Shown piece after piece: positions 32,816 through 42,600 of a stretch of 64,000 nucleotides of DNA. The position numbers and the translations under genes were made by a program. Every line of letters starts with the position of its first letter. The stretch's first letter is position 1. Under the pieces are notes generated by a model. The model was not told the DNA's origin. It ran no database searches and saw only the letters and a program-made list of their open reading frames with translations. Location: contig CAYWPR010000002.1 of the NCBI GenBank assembly GCA_964460115.1, forward strand, positions 62,001 through 126,000, given 5' to 3'. Origin of the DNA: JAEUJZ01 sp964460115. Its GTDB lineage: Bacteria; Myxococcota_A; Polyangia; Palsa-1104; JAEUJZ01.

Positions 32816-32992
32816 AAGCTGTCTTTACCGAGTCCATTTTGGCGGAGCAAGCCGCAGGGGCGATTTTCGCGTACCCGAGCGTACTTTAAGGGACTCGCGC
32901 TACAAAAATATCTCTTCATCTCCTGAAGATGGAGTCTTCCTCTTGCGTGCCGCAGCAGATGCGCTTAAATCGCGAAAAAAAGGAGCAAAGAC
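32816..32992. other. Intergenic region with a small hairpin
   Basis: 177 bases between divergent genes. It holds TCTTCA-TCTCC-TGAAGA, a 6-base stem at 32913-32929 with a five-base loop, and GTAC repeats near 32870-32885. Nothing else is evident. Both promoters are expected here. Confidence 0.4.
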
Positions 32993-33457
32993 TTGGCCAC
33001 ACCGTCCACGTTAGTCGAATACCTGGCTGCGCCGGCCCGGCGCCCGCATGTCATTGCCGATTGCGTGCACCTTATTGAAGAAGAGGTCAAACGCAAAAGC
33101 GGCCTGTCCGGCCTGGCCATCAAAGCCGCTTTTGCCACCGTCAATGCCGTCAAGCCGGGATACATCGCAGAGGTCACCGATCTGCTGCTCGACGACTTCG
33201 CGCGGCGGCTGGATCCTTTTTTTCAGTCTCAAAAACAGGCCGGGGGGCGCTCGCTGCCCGATCACTTTAGCGGCGAACATTCTGCCGTGGCGGATGCGCT
33301 ACTTGGCATTACTGACGAACGTGCCGCCCGCGTCTCGCAAGGCGTGGTCAAAAAAACCTATGAAAAGCTGCGGCCCAGCGCCAAAAAGCATGTGGAAGAA
33401 GCCGTGCCAGCCATCGGCCGCTTGGTCGAAAAGCATACGGTTCAGGCCGCTTCATAA
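32993..33457 (+). CDS. DUF6918-like small helical protein
   Basis: A 154-residue protein that resembles, from memory, the DUF6918 family of small all-alpha proteins: MATPSTLVEYLAAP opening, GLSGLAIKAAFATVNAVKPG, DALLGITDERAARVSQ and a C-terminal KKHVEEAVPAIGRLVEKH block. Function unknown. The start is TTG 32993, supported by AAAGGAG about seven bases upstream. Start-codon use and family length (about 150) agree. It is followed at 133 bases by the PEGA-like protein. Confidence 0.8.
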   Translation: MATPSTLVEYLAAPARRPHVIADCVHLIEEEVKRKSGLSGLAIKAAFATVNAVKPGYIAEVTDLLLDDFARRLDPFFQSQKQAGGRSLPDHFSGEHSAVADALLGITDERAARVSQGVVKKTYEKLRPSAKKHVEEAVPAIGRLVEKHTVQAAS

Positions 33458-33590
33458 CGAATCTAACTTTAGGCACCACTGAAGTCGCGTAGACTAGTGA
33501 TAATATTCGGGCGTGCTTCCAGCGTTCGCCCGCCGCGATCTGCCGGACCATTTAGCGTTCGACGTGCCAGCCCTACGTGACCAAATTCCG

Positions 33591-35180
33591 ATGTACCCGT
33601 CGAAAGACCGCCGCAGCGGCCTGGCGCTATGGGCTATTTGTACGCTCCTTGTCGAGCTCGTGCTGATCCTCGCCGACGGAGGCAGTGCACAGGCGCAACG
33701 CCGAACGCGGACGGATCGGCGACATCGACGACCAATTCCAGCCGCGGTGCCGGTACAGCCGTCGGCACCGCCGACTGCTGCCGCCAATCTACCGCTGGCA
33801 GTGGTTCGGCAAGAGTGCAGCGGTGATGACAAAGTCACCCGCCTGTGCGAAACCGTGCAAGAAGCGGCAAACGCCGTCGCCGGACAAAAATACCAAATCA
33901 TCGACGCGGCCAAGGTGGAAGCGCTTTTCACCCGCGAGCCTTCGCTTCGCGGCTGCCGGCGCGACGAATGCCGCGAAGCCATTGCCGAGCAGCTTGGTGC
34001 CTTTCGCGTCATCGATATCATCATCCAATCGGTAAGCCACCGCGGGCTTATCGCCGACGTTTCGATCTTCGATCCGGGCGCCAAGGGGATTGCCGCCGAT
34101 ACCGAAGTACAGCTCAAACGCGACGAAAGCAAGCTGCGCCGATCTATAGAAGAGGCCGTGGATCTGGTCATTACCACCCAGCGCCTGACCGCGCCTTTGC
34201 GCCTTGATATCAAGCCGCCGAGCGCTCGCGTCAAACTCATCGATGGACGCGGCGGAACGCGCGAGCTGACCGATAGCGAACGCGATGGCACGCGCGAGGT
34301 CCGAGTCTTTTTGGGTCCTTATACCGTTCGCGTCGAAAAACCCGGATTTTTGGCCCAGGACCAAACCGTGACCGTCGCCCAAACTGGCGCCTCGGTCAGC
34401 GTCCAGCTAAAAACCCAGCCCGTGCCAGTCAAATTCGAATGGACGCCGGAAGGAACGCGCGTGCTCGTCGATGGCGAAGTCGTGGATGCGCGCGACAAAG
34501 TCATAGAAATTTCCGAGGGCAAGCACAAAGTTGAGGCCATCGCGCCCCGCGGCTCGCCGTATGAATCCAGCGTCTCGAGCATCGAAGTACGCGTCGGCAT
34601 GGAACCGGTGCGCATTGCCTTGCAGCGCCTTACCGAGCTGCGCATTTCGCTTCCGGCGGGCTACGTCGCCAGTGTGGATGATCAGGTGATTGCCGCCGAG
34701 CGCCTGCAAATCCGCGGACACACCGCCGAAACCTCGGTTCCCACGACTCCCGGCCCGCACACCATTACAGCCACCAGTTGGCATGGCTATCAAATTGTGC
34801 AGAAGGTCGAAGCGCATGCGCGCAGCAGCACCGACATGGTCATCAAACCGCCGTCGCTAGTACCCGGCGCAGTGCTGGGCGGTGTGGGCTTACTCGCAAC
34901 CTTGGCCGGCACCGCGGTTTTTATCGCCGGCTACACGCGGGACATTTGTACTCGCCCCGATTGCCTGACTTTCTTTAAGCCCGATCTGCCGGGCGGTCTT
35001 TTGGTCGGCATCGGGGGAGCCACGCTGATCGCCGGCATCAGTTGGTTTGGCTGGAGCGCCAGCAATCATCCGCTATTTCATCGAATGCCTCGAAGCACGC
35101 GCGCTTCGGCGCCTCGAATCTCGCTTTTGCCCAGCGTTTCTAAAAACTTTGCAGGAGTACTCAGCGAGCTGCGCTTCTGA
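33591..35180 (+). CDS. Exported PEGA-like beta-repeat protein with C-terminal membrane segments
   Basis: A 529-residue protein. ATG 33591 gives a signal peptide MYPSKDRRSGLALWAICTLL... ending in AQA; the GTG at 33513 would add 26 residues before it and is less likely. After a basic linker comes a domain (about 75-200) with DKVTRLCETVQEAANAV and ECREAIAEQLGAFRVIDIII, possibly a small sensor or FGGY-unrelated fold. PEGA-like beta repeats follow (GPYTVRVEKPGFLAQDQTVT; VDGEVVDARDKVIEISEGKH). The end has two hydrophobic segments (VPGAVLGGVGLLATLAGTAVF and GGLLVGIGGATLIAGISWF). Proteins like this occur at the myxobacterial cell surface. Function unknown. Confidence 0.68.
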   Translation: MYPSKDRRSGLALWAICTLLVELVLILADGGSAQAQRRTRTDRRHRRPIPAAVPVQPSAPPTAAANLPLAVVRQECSGDDKVTRLCETVQEAANAVAGQKYQIIDAAKVEALFTREPSLRGCRRDECREAIAEQLGAFRVIDIIIQSVSHRGLIADVSIFDPGAKGIAADTEVQLKRDESKLRRSIEEAVDLVITTQRLTAPLRLDIKPPSARVKLIDGRGGTRELTDSERDGTREVRVFLGPYTVRVEKPGFLAQDQTVTVAQTGASVSVQLKTQPVPVKFEWTPEGTRVLVDGEVVDARDKVIEISEGKHKVEAIAPRGSPYESSVSSIEVRVGMEPVRIALQRLTELRISLPAGYVASVDDQVIAAERLQIRGHTAETSVPTTPGPHTITATSWHGYQIVQKVEAHARSSTDMVIKPPSLVPGAVLGGVGLLATLAGTAVFIAGYTRDICTRPDCLTFFKPDLPGGLLVGIGGATLIAGISWFGWSASNHPLFHRMPRSTRASAPRISLLPSVSKNFAGVLSELRF

Positions 35181-35193
35181 TACGTTTCGCGCG

Positions 35194-36780
35194 ATGCGCG
35201 CGCGCTGCCTAAATCCGCTTCCGGCTTTTTTCTTCTGTCTCTCGCTAAGCTGCGCTGCTGCCGCTTCTGACCCGTGTACTTTTGCCGCAGCCAGCGACGC
35301 AGATCTTTCGAACTGCCCGGTTTCTTGCAGAGACAGTCGGCGCTGTTCCGCAGAAGTTCCAATCTGCGATGACGATCTAGATAGCTGTCGCGCCTGCCGC
35401 GACGGCGAGGATTATCTATGCCGCATGCGCAGCGAGAGCACGCCGCACTGCGTCGCGGGACGCTGCGTCGCTTGTGTGGTGCCGCGCGGCCTTCCTCAAG
35501 AAGCGCCAGAGTGCGCCGGCGCCACCACCGGCAGCACCGCACCGATTTGCGATCGCAACGCCTGCCGCCCCTGCTTGCGCCATAGCGAATGCCTGTCGGG
35601 CGTCTGCGCCAAAGACGCCACCACGGATCCCTCGGCCCCGACGCAAGGCAGTTGCGTTCCCGCGGAGCAAGTGCTGGTCGTCGATCAGGACTTGTGCAGC
35701 GCCACCGGACCGGTCTACTGCACGCCACAACAAGCCTTTGCCCGCCTTGACTTTAAGCGCCGCTACGTACTTTTGCGCAAAAGCGCCATGCAAAGCGATT
35801 TCTCGGGCCTGACACTAGGCGGACAACCCAGCCAAACCGGCCAGAAAATCTATCTAATCGGTCCGCTGGCTGACCACCCGCCCCATCTTTCGCCCAGTTG
35901 GCCCGCGGCGATGCTGGGCGGTATCGCCGATGCAGAGGCGCTAAACATCACCCAGGGCGATGTCGTTTTAGAAGGGCTTTTTGTCAATGCCAGCAAAGTC
36001 GGCGTGCGCTGCACGGGCAGCGATACGTCGGTGCAAATCGTACGCTCACTCTTTAGCGACAATGTGACGGCCATTTCAGCCCGCGCCGGCTGTCTGCTGA
36101 GCATCAGCGAAACCTGGATTGGCAGCGGCCCGCAAAACAGCGGCTTTCGCGGCCTTCCCGGCAACGACTGCGGCATCGAGATCAACGCCGCCGAGTTTCA
36201 CATCGTCAATAGCGTCTTTGCCGACAACGGCAAGTACGCCACAAACAGCATTGGCGGATTGCGTCTGCAAACCCTTAATGCCCGCGGCCCGCGCTCGACG
36301 ATCATCAACTCAACCTTCTATCAGCAGGAAGGCGTGCTGAAGGGCGACAAGTACATCACGACCATCATCTGCGACAATCCCCTTCCCGACCGCGTCGTCC
36401 TCCTAAATAGTCTGTTTCTGACCGAGCGGGCGCTCTTGCAATCTCCCGAAGAGCACTACTTTGACCCCGCCTGCGGGCTGAATCTTTTTCACCTGGGCTC
36501 AAATGATTCCATGCTTTCGGCCAACCAAGGGGTCATCCTGCCCGAGCGAGACGGCCTATTTATCAATGCCCCGGGCCGAGATCTGCGCCTAGTCAGCGGC
36601 AACGAAGCCGATCGCATGGCGCTGGCCACAGGCGGCGTCCTGTCCGTAAGCATCGACGACGCGATGATTTTGGCACCCACGACGGACATGCTTAGTCAGC
36701 CGCGCGGACGGGCCAGCGGCCAAAGTGCCGAGCAATTGGCCATCGGCGCATTCGAACCAGTGCGTTCGCCGGTGCCTTAA
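35194..36780 (+). CDS. Exported Cys-rich, parallel beta-helix protein
   Basis: A 528-residue protein starting at ATG 35194, 13 bases after the previous stop. The N-terminus MRARCLNPLPAFFFCLSLSC is a signal peptide. A Cys-rich knot (about 25-150, repeated CxxC) follows. Then comes a right-handed parallel beta-helix region (about 190-470) with many N/D turns and short strand motifs (DVVLEGLFVNASKVGVRC, FHIVNSVFADNGKY, STIINSTFYQQ). The C-terminus ends LAIGAFEPV, the hallmark IGAFE tail. Together with the gene at 51676 it forms a paralogous pair in this window. Likely a surface carbohydrate-binding protein. Confidence 0.75.
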   Translation: MRARCLNPLPAFFFCLSLSCAAAASDPCTFAAASDADLSNCPVSCRDSRRCSAEVPICDDDLDSCRACRDGEDYLCRMRSESTPHCVAGRCVACVVPRGLPQEAPECAGATTGSTAPICDRNACRPCLRHSECLSGVCAKDATTDPSAPTQGSCVPAEQVLVVDQDLCSATGPVYCTPQQAFARLDFKRRYVLLRKSAMQSDFSGLTLGGQPSQTGQKIYLIGPLADHPPHLSPSWPAAMLGGIADAEALNITQGDVVLEGLFVNASKVGVRCTGSDTSVQIVRSLFSDNVTAISARAGCLLSISETWIGSGPQNSGFRGLPGNDCGIEINAAEFHIVNSVFADNGKYATNSIGGLRLQTLNARGPRSTIINSTFYQQEGVLKGDKYITTIICDNPLPDRVVLLNSLFLTERALLQSPEEHYFDPACGLNLFHLGSNDSMLSANQGVILPERDGLFINAPGRDLRLVSGNEADRMALATGGVLSVSIDDAMILAPTTDMLSQPRGRASGQSAEQLAIGAFEPVRSPVP

Positions 36781-36790
36781 GGAGCGCTGC

Positions 36791-37837
36791 GTGCTCTCTG
36801 CAATCGAGTCCGCACGCACAAAAGGCGGCTATGCGTGGTGGTATATCGAGGCGCACGATACCGTCGAGCAGCGTTACGGATTGACCTTGATTGTATTTGC
36901 CGGATCGGTTTTTTCGCCGCACTACGCGGCGCGCCTGCGGGCCGATCAGGCGGCCACGGGGCTTGAGCATCCGGCGATAAACCTAGCGCTTTATGAACGC
37001 GCGGACGGACGGCCATTTCCATCGCGGCGGCGCATTTGGGTGATGAACGAATACCCGCCGGCGACGCTACATATGAAGGCGCAGCGCCTGGCGCTTCCGC
37101 AAAGCTCTGTGGATTTTTGCGACGACGGCAGCATGCGCGTCGAAGTACACGAAGAAAGCACCCGTTTTTTTGGCCGGCCGGGCCCAAAGCTAGATGCCGT
37201 GCTGCGCATTAGCGCACCACCGCTTGAGCAAAACCCCATCGAGCTAGGACGCAATTCGGCGGGCGAGGTCCATTATTGGCAACCCCTGGCCACTGCCGCC
37301 GCCGCCTCGGTGGAGCTTGACTGCGGCCCGCTGTCCGTTCGCTATCGCGGCATCGCCTATTGCGATCACAATTTTGGCAACGGGCGACTGGAAAATACTT
37401 TCTCGCACTGGTCTTGGGCCCACGGCGTTTCGCAAGCAAAGGGCGACAAACGCGCGTCGCTGATTCTTTATCGAGCGCAACTACGCAGTGGTGCCGTCAC
37501 CGGGCTTTACGTGCGCTGCGAGCATGCAGCCCACGCTGCAAGCATTGCACCTATCGTGCAGCGCTATGACGCCGAGGCCACCCGCCCGCCCAAATTCGGT
37601 CGCCGCGACTTTTTTTGGCTGCCCGTGCCTGCCGAGGTCTGTGTCGGCCCCGCGGTCAGCCAGCGCCTAGGCGGTGGTCAGCTTGAGGACACACCTTTTT
37701 ATGCACGTCACATGGCGCGCCTAGACGATGCCTCCGGCAGTTATTTCGGGGTCGGCGAATATCTGGACCTGAATCGCTTTCGCCTGCGAGCCGTACAGCG
37801 ATTATTGACCTACAAAACCCGCCTAGTGCCGCAGTGA
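36791..37837 (+). CDS. CrtC-like carotenoid 1,2-hydratase (hydroxyneurosporene synthase family)
   Basis: A 348-residue protein resembling CrtC, which adds water to the psi end of acyclic carotenoids to make the 1-hydroxy group. Family blocks include GGYAWWYIEA followed by LTLIVFAGSVFSPHY, INLALYERADG, SVDFCDDGSMRVEV, VHYWQPLA and CDHNFGNGRLE near 200. The start GTG 36791 has AAGGAG six bases upstream and is 10 bases after the preceding stop; longer readings run into that gene. It is translationally coupled (GTGA) to a glycosyltransferase, which would suit carotenoid glucoside formation. No other carotenoid genes are in the window. Confidence 0.75.
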   Translation: MLSAIESARTKGGYAWWYIEAHDTVEQRYGLTLIVFAGSVFSPHYAARLRADQAATGLEHPAINLALYERADGRPFPSRRRIWVMNEYPPATLHMKAQRLALPQSSVDFCDDGSMRVEVHEESTRFFGRPGPKLDAVLRISAPPLEQNPIELGRNSAGEVHYWQPLATAAAASVELDCGPLSVRYRGIAYCDHNFGNGRLENTFSHWSWAHGVSQAKGDKRASLILYRAQLRSGAVTGLYVRCEHAAHAASIAPIVQRYDAEATRPPKFGRRDFFWLPVPAEVCVGPAVSQRLGGGQLEDTPFYARHMARLDDASGSYFGVGEYLDLNRFRLRAVQRLLTYKTRLVPQ

Positions 37838-39039
37838 ACGTCTTTCCACCTAGCTTGGCAAGCAGTCTGCGTCTATGCATCGAAGTCTGGGGCGGCATCA
37901 ATCTGGGATTTACCGCTTGCCTGCTTTTTGGCTTGTGGCGCTTGTGGCGACGACCGATGCACAAGGCGCCGGCCGTCTCAAGTCCCAGTATAGACATCCT
38001 TGTTCCCTGCGAAGGGGCCGAGCCCGCGCTTTACGAAAATCTTATGTCCTTGCTGCGCGTCCCTTACGCCGGCCCACGGCAGGTGTTTTTTTTGCTCCCC
38101 GATTCAGGCGATTCGGCCTACGCCGTGGCCTTGGCCGTGGTTCGCGATGCGGCGCGCGATTTGGCGCTATGTTCCATCGCCGTGCAGGTGATTTGCACCG
38201 CTCCGCAAGCGCTGGAAAATCGCAAAGTCGCGCAGCTTATTTGCGGACTAAAACGCAGCACCGCCGAATACGTCGTCTGCGCCGACAGCGATGTTTGTTT
38301 GCAGGACGACGACCTGCAGGCGCTGCTTTTTGCGCTCGAAGAAAAATCGGCGCGCCCCGTGGGGGCGGCGTTTGCCGCCCCTATCGAAGTCGCTGGCACC
38401 ACCCTGGCCGATCGCGCCTCGGCAGCGGTTGTCGGCGGTTCTCCGCAAAGCTTTTTGGCACTTTACGGCTTAGCCGCCATGCTTGGCGGAACCCCCAGCA
38501 TGGCCGGCGCGTTATGTGCACTGCGCAAAAGCGCGCTTTTGACCATCGGCGGTTTTGAAGGCGTGCGCAACTGCCTGGGCGAGGATCACGAACTGGCCCA
38601 GCGTTTTGCCCGTGCCGGCTTTGACGTCAAGCTGAGCCATCGACCTGCCCGTTGCCACGATAGCGCTCGTTCAGCCTGGCAGGTCATCACCCGCGTCGCC
38701 CGCTGGCTGACCGTAGTTCGCGCGCAGCGGCCGCTGCTTTTGGCCACTTATCCCTTGCTGATCGCCGCCACGCCGGCACTTTCGATCGCCGCCGTGATCG
38801 TGCGCAGCCCGGTTTGCATCGGCTTTACTTTTGCGGTGATTCTTTTGCGCACGCTTCTTGGCTACAGCCTGCGGCGTTTCTTTGGAATCTCGATTCGTCT
38901 TGGCACAGCGCTTGGCGAGGTGTTTTTGAGCGAAGGCCTATTGTGGCTTGGTTTTGTGCGAGCCGTCTGCTCTCGCAAAATCGTCTGGCGCGGCCACTCA
39001 TTTTATGTGGATCGAGGCGGCCGGATGCGCCCGGCTTGA
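37834..39039 (+). CDS. GT21-like membrane glycosyltransferase
   Basis: A 401-residue glycosyltransferase of the GT2/GT21 ceramide-glucosyltransferase type. An N-terminal anchor (about 8-36) precedes the GT-A domain: SIDILVPCEGAEP, DSD motif VVCADSDV, LGEDHELAQRF with the catalytic base Asp, and the RVARW signature (RxxRW). Two or three C-terminal hydrophobic segments follow. Sequence type matches ceramide glucosyltransferase and HpnI-like hopanoid enzymes, which glycosylate lipids on the cytoplasmic face. The start GTG 37834 overlaps the CrtC-like stop by four bases. The lipid or carotenoid acceptor is not identified. Confidence 0.82.
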   Translation: MNVFPPSLASSLRLCIEVWGGINLGFTACLLFGLWRLWRRPMHKAPAVSSPSIDILVPCEGAEPALYENLMSLLRVPYAGPRQVFFLLPDSGDSAYAVALAVVRDAARDLALCSIAVQVICTAPQALENRKVAQLICGLKRSTAEYVVCADSDVCLQDDDLQALLFALEEKSARPVGAAFAAPIEVAGTTLADRASAAVVGGSPQSFLALYGLAAMLGGTPSMAGALCALRKSALLTIGGFEGVRNCLGEDHELAQRFARAGFDVKLSHRPARCHDSARSAWQVITRVARWLTVVRAQRPLLLATYPLLIAATPALSIAAVIVRSPVCIGFTFAVILLRTLLGYSLRRFFGISIRLGTALGEVFLSEGLLWLGFVRAVCSRKIVWRGHSFYVDRGGRMRPA

Positions 39040-39071
39040 CGGGTGCACCGGTGCGCGGTTTTATTTCGAGC

Positions 39072-39590
39072 ATGCGGGTGGGCCTTTTTTTGCTAGTGCT
39101 TTTGGCCGGATGCGCGCCTTGGCACGATTTGTTTCAACGCGACCGTCCTACCGCTGAGATTTTGGCCGAAGCGCAAAAGCTACCGACGCCGCCCATCACA
39201 GATGTCGGAATTGCCCTGGGATGCCCGGCCGATGACGACGGCTTGCCCTCGCTGTGTCAGCTTTGCCGCGTAAAAGGGGCGCTGCGCGCACTGCGGCAAG
39301 GCCGAGTGCAAGCGATCATTTTTTCTGGAGGCGCCGCGCACAATCGCTATGTCGAAGGAGAAGTGATGGCGGCGCTATCGCGCGCGTTTGGCGTTGCAGA
39401 AAAGCAGATTCTGGTCGAAGGCCGAGCGCTGACCACCTGGCAAAACTTGCGCTACGCGCAACGCATCATGCTGGCGCACGGCTACCGTACGGCTTTGCTC
39501 ATCTCGACGCGTGACCATTTGCCGCGCGCCCGCCGCTTCGCCGACTACTACGGAATTCCTTCGGCGCTTTTGGCCTGTGAAGATGCTTAA
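39072..39590 (+). CDS. YdcF/DUF218-like lipoprotein
   Basis: A 172-residue protein of the YdcF/SanA (DUF218) family. Signal peptide MRVGLFLLVLLAGC has a lipobox with Cys14. Family blocks: VGIALGCPADDDG, VQAIIFSGGAAHNRYVEGEVM, ILVEGRALTTWQNLRYAQRIM and TALLISTRDHLPRARRFADYYG. The family is tied to envelope integrity but has no proven reaction. The chosen start ATG 39072 gives the signal; GTG 39051 adds seven residues. It lies 32 bases after the glycosyltransferase. Confidence 0.8.
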   Translation: MRVGLFLLVLLAGCAPWHDLFQRDRPTAEILAEAQKLPTPPITDVGIALGCPADDDGLPSLCQLCRVKGALRALRQGRVQAIIFSGGAAHNRYVEGEVMAALSRAFGVAEKQILVEGRALTTWQNLRYAQRIMLAHGYRTALLISTRDHLPRARRFADYYGIPSALLACEDA

Positions 39591-39605
39591 GCCTCTAGCT
39601 CGCGG

Positions 39606-42600
39606 CTATTTTCGGCCTAAAAACTTGCGCAGAGATTCCATCAGCGACTGGCGGGTGATGCGCGATTCGGCATTGGGATTGCTGAAATTGCCGGCGCGCA
39701 GCAGCCAAACATTGCCCATTTGATCGCCGGCGCACAGCCAGTCTCCGCGCACATCCAGGCACAAAAAGGGGCTGCTGCCGTAGATGGTCTCAAAACACAT
39801 GCCGCTCGTCAGTTCCCACAGCCGAATCGTGTAGTCAAGGCCCGCGGAAACCGCCCGCCGTCCGTCGGCACTAAACACGCAGGCAGTCACCGGCGCCTTG
39901 TGACCTATAAGCCGCGAAATCTCGGCGCCAGTTTGCAGATCCCACAGCCGCAGGGTCTTGTCGTGCGAGCCCGAGAGCAGCCGTTTTCCGTCGGGCGAAA
40001 TCGTACAAGCGTTGACCGAGTCGCTATGTCCGCTAAAGCGCTGCAATTCGGCGCCGGTGCTTAAATCCCAAAGGATGACCAAGCGATCACTTGATGCGGA
40101 AATCATGCGCCGGCCGTCCGGATGCACGGCGCAGGCGTTCACCGATCCGGTATGTCCGGTGCAGCGCAAAAGCTCGGCGCCGGTTTGCAGATCCCACAGG
40201 CGCAGCATGCGATCGCCGGCCGAGGTGATAAGGTGCCGCCCATCGGGGGTCACGGCGCAGCCGCGCACTCGCAACAGCGCCGAGCCCTCGGCCAAGCGCG
40301 GCCTGTCAAGCGGCATTCCCCACAGCTCAATCATGTGATCGTCGGAAGGGATGGCCAGATGGGCACCGCTTGGCTGGCTTGGTCCGTCGCGCCGGCTGGT
40401 CGCAGCAGTGCTAAAGCGCAGCACTTCGGTTCCGGTGGCAAGCTCCCAAACCACGACCGTACCGTCGGGAGACGCCGAGACCAAACGCCGGCTGTCCGGA
40501 CAAGCGGCGCAGGCGCTGACCGAATCGGTGTGACCAATGAGAGTACGTAACACCTGACCGGTTTGCAGATCCCACAGCTTAAGCGTCTGATCGTCAGAGG
40601 CCGTAACCGCGTGGGTGCCGCTTGGCGTCAAAAAACACGAGGTCACGGCATCGCTGTGGCCTTCGGGAGGATTTTCCTCAAGCGCCATGCCCAGGTCCCA
40701 CAGCTTGAGGGTTTTGTCCTCAGAAGCAGTAATGACCTGATGGCTGTCATGCGTCACCGCACAAGCCATCACCGAGCCGAGGTGTCCGACGAAGGTCCGC
40801 TGCAACTGCCCGGTTTTTAGATCCCATTGGCGCAGCGTCCAATCTTCGGACACCGAAAGCACGGTACGGCCGCCGGGACCGAGTACGCAATCTTTAACTG
40901 CGGCGGTGTGACCGGGAAACGTATATATGACGCGTCCGGTCTCAATGTTCCAAACCTTCAGTGTTCGGTCATCAGATGCCGAGATCAGCTGTTTTCCGTC
41001 CGGAGTCACGACACCGGCATTTACCGGCGCGTGATGGCCGTTAAAGACCTGGCACAGCTCGCCGGTGTCAAGCCGCCAAAGCCTTAAACTATGATCCCAG
41101 GACGATGAAATCAGGCGGCGATCGCCGTCGAGCAAACACAGCGCGCTAACCGCCCCCTGGTGGCCCAAAAGAGCACGCTCCTCGTGACCCGATTCGACAT
41201 TCCACACTCGCACGCTTTGATCCCAACTGGCTGAAATCGCGCGCTTGCCATCGCGGCTAAATAGGCAGGTGGTGATGGCGCCAGTGTGACCGTTTAGCGA
41301 CAGCAGCTCCTCGCCGCTTTCTAGGTCCCAGATTTTGATCTTATTGTCCTGCGAGGCTGTCAGCACGCGCTGCCCGTCGGGGTGCAAAACGCAGGTGGTG
41401 ATCACGGCGCTGTGGCCGCGCAGCCGTTGCAGTTGAGCGCCGCTTTCCAGATCGTAAATGGCCAGCGAGGAATCTCGAGCGGCATACATTAAATTTTGGC
41501 CATCGGCGGTGATGGCGAACGCTGACTGCCCACCGGCATGGCCGAAAAAGTGCATCAGCAGCGTGCCGCTATTTAAATCCCACAGTCGCACGGTGTGGTC
41601 GAGCCCGATGGAAACCAGACGCTTAGAGTCAACGGTCAGCTTGCACGCCACCACCGAATCCCAGTGACCGGCGAAAGTGTGCGTACTGACGTCGCGGCGC
41701 TGCAGCGGATGGGCCAACCGAAAGCGCAGACGCTGCGTCGCAAAATTCAGCACCCGCTCGATCGCCGCCGCTGACCAGTTGGCACAGCGCAGCAGATTGT
41801 AAAGCAGCCCGGGCAGCGCGCTGGGATCTTCGGCCAGCCAGTGCGAACCGATGCGCAGCGCCTGCGCCAGATCCGAAAAAGTCCGCGCCGCTTCAGGCAG
41901 GGTGCAGCGCGCAGCGGCATGCTCAAAATCTTCGGCCAGGGCCGCGCTGCCGTGCTCTTGACACTTGGCGACCAGGTAATCGACGCGGCCGATGATTTGC
42001 GCGGCGTGCGTAAAAGCATCGGTCTCGACATGCTGCGTCACAGCATGGCGCAGCGCGTACAAGCGGCGAAATCCGTAAAGTCCGTCTTCAAGCGGCGGCC
42101 AACTGCATAGTGCCGCCCCAAGCTGCCGCTGATGTTGATGCAAGGTCGTCGGATCGAGCTGATTTTCGACGAACTCTTTTAAAGCGATGTGCGCAAAGCA
42201 GACGCACTGTCCGGACAAAGAAGTGGCCGCCGGCGCGGGCTCGAATTGCAAAAATGCGCGGGCGGCGCGCAAATGCTGCGCAGCCTCTCCAGAGCCAAGC
42301 CCCAGCATTTCGTCGAGCAGCGGCAGCGGCAGCGCCTGGCGCGCCGTGCACAAAATCCCAAGCAGCACTTGCGCTTCGCGCGAAAGTCCGTGCCACAGCC
42401 GGTAAAGTAGCGATTCGATGCCGGGGCTTATATTGCTTATGAGCTCGTCTAAGGGCATTTCGCCGCGCTCGAGCAAAAGCTCTAAGAGCTTGACCGCGCA
42501 CAGCAGATTGCCGTCGGCGGCGTTGGCCAAACGTTCGATCTGGGTGTCGCTTAGGCCAAGCTTGGCGCCGCGATACATGACCAGGGCTTGGCAGGCCTGA

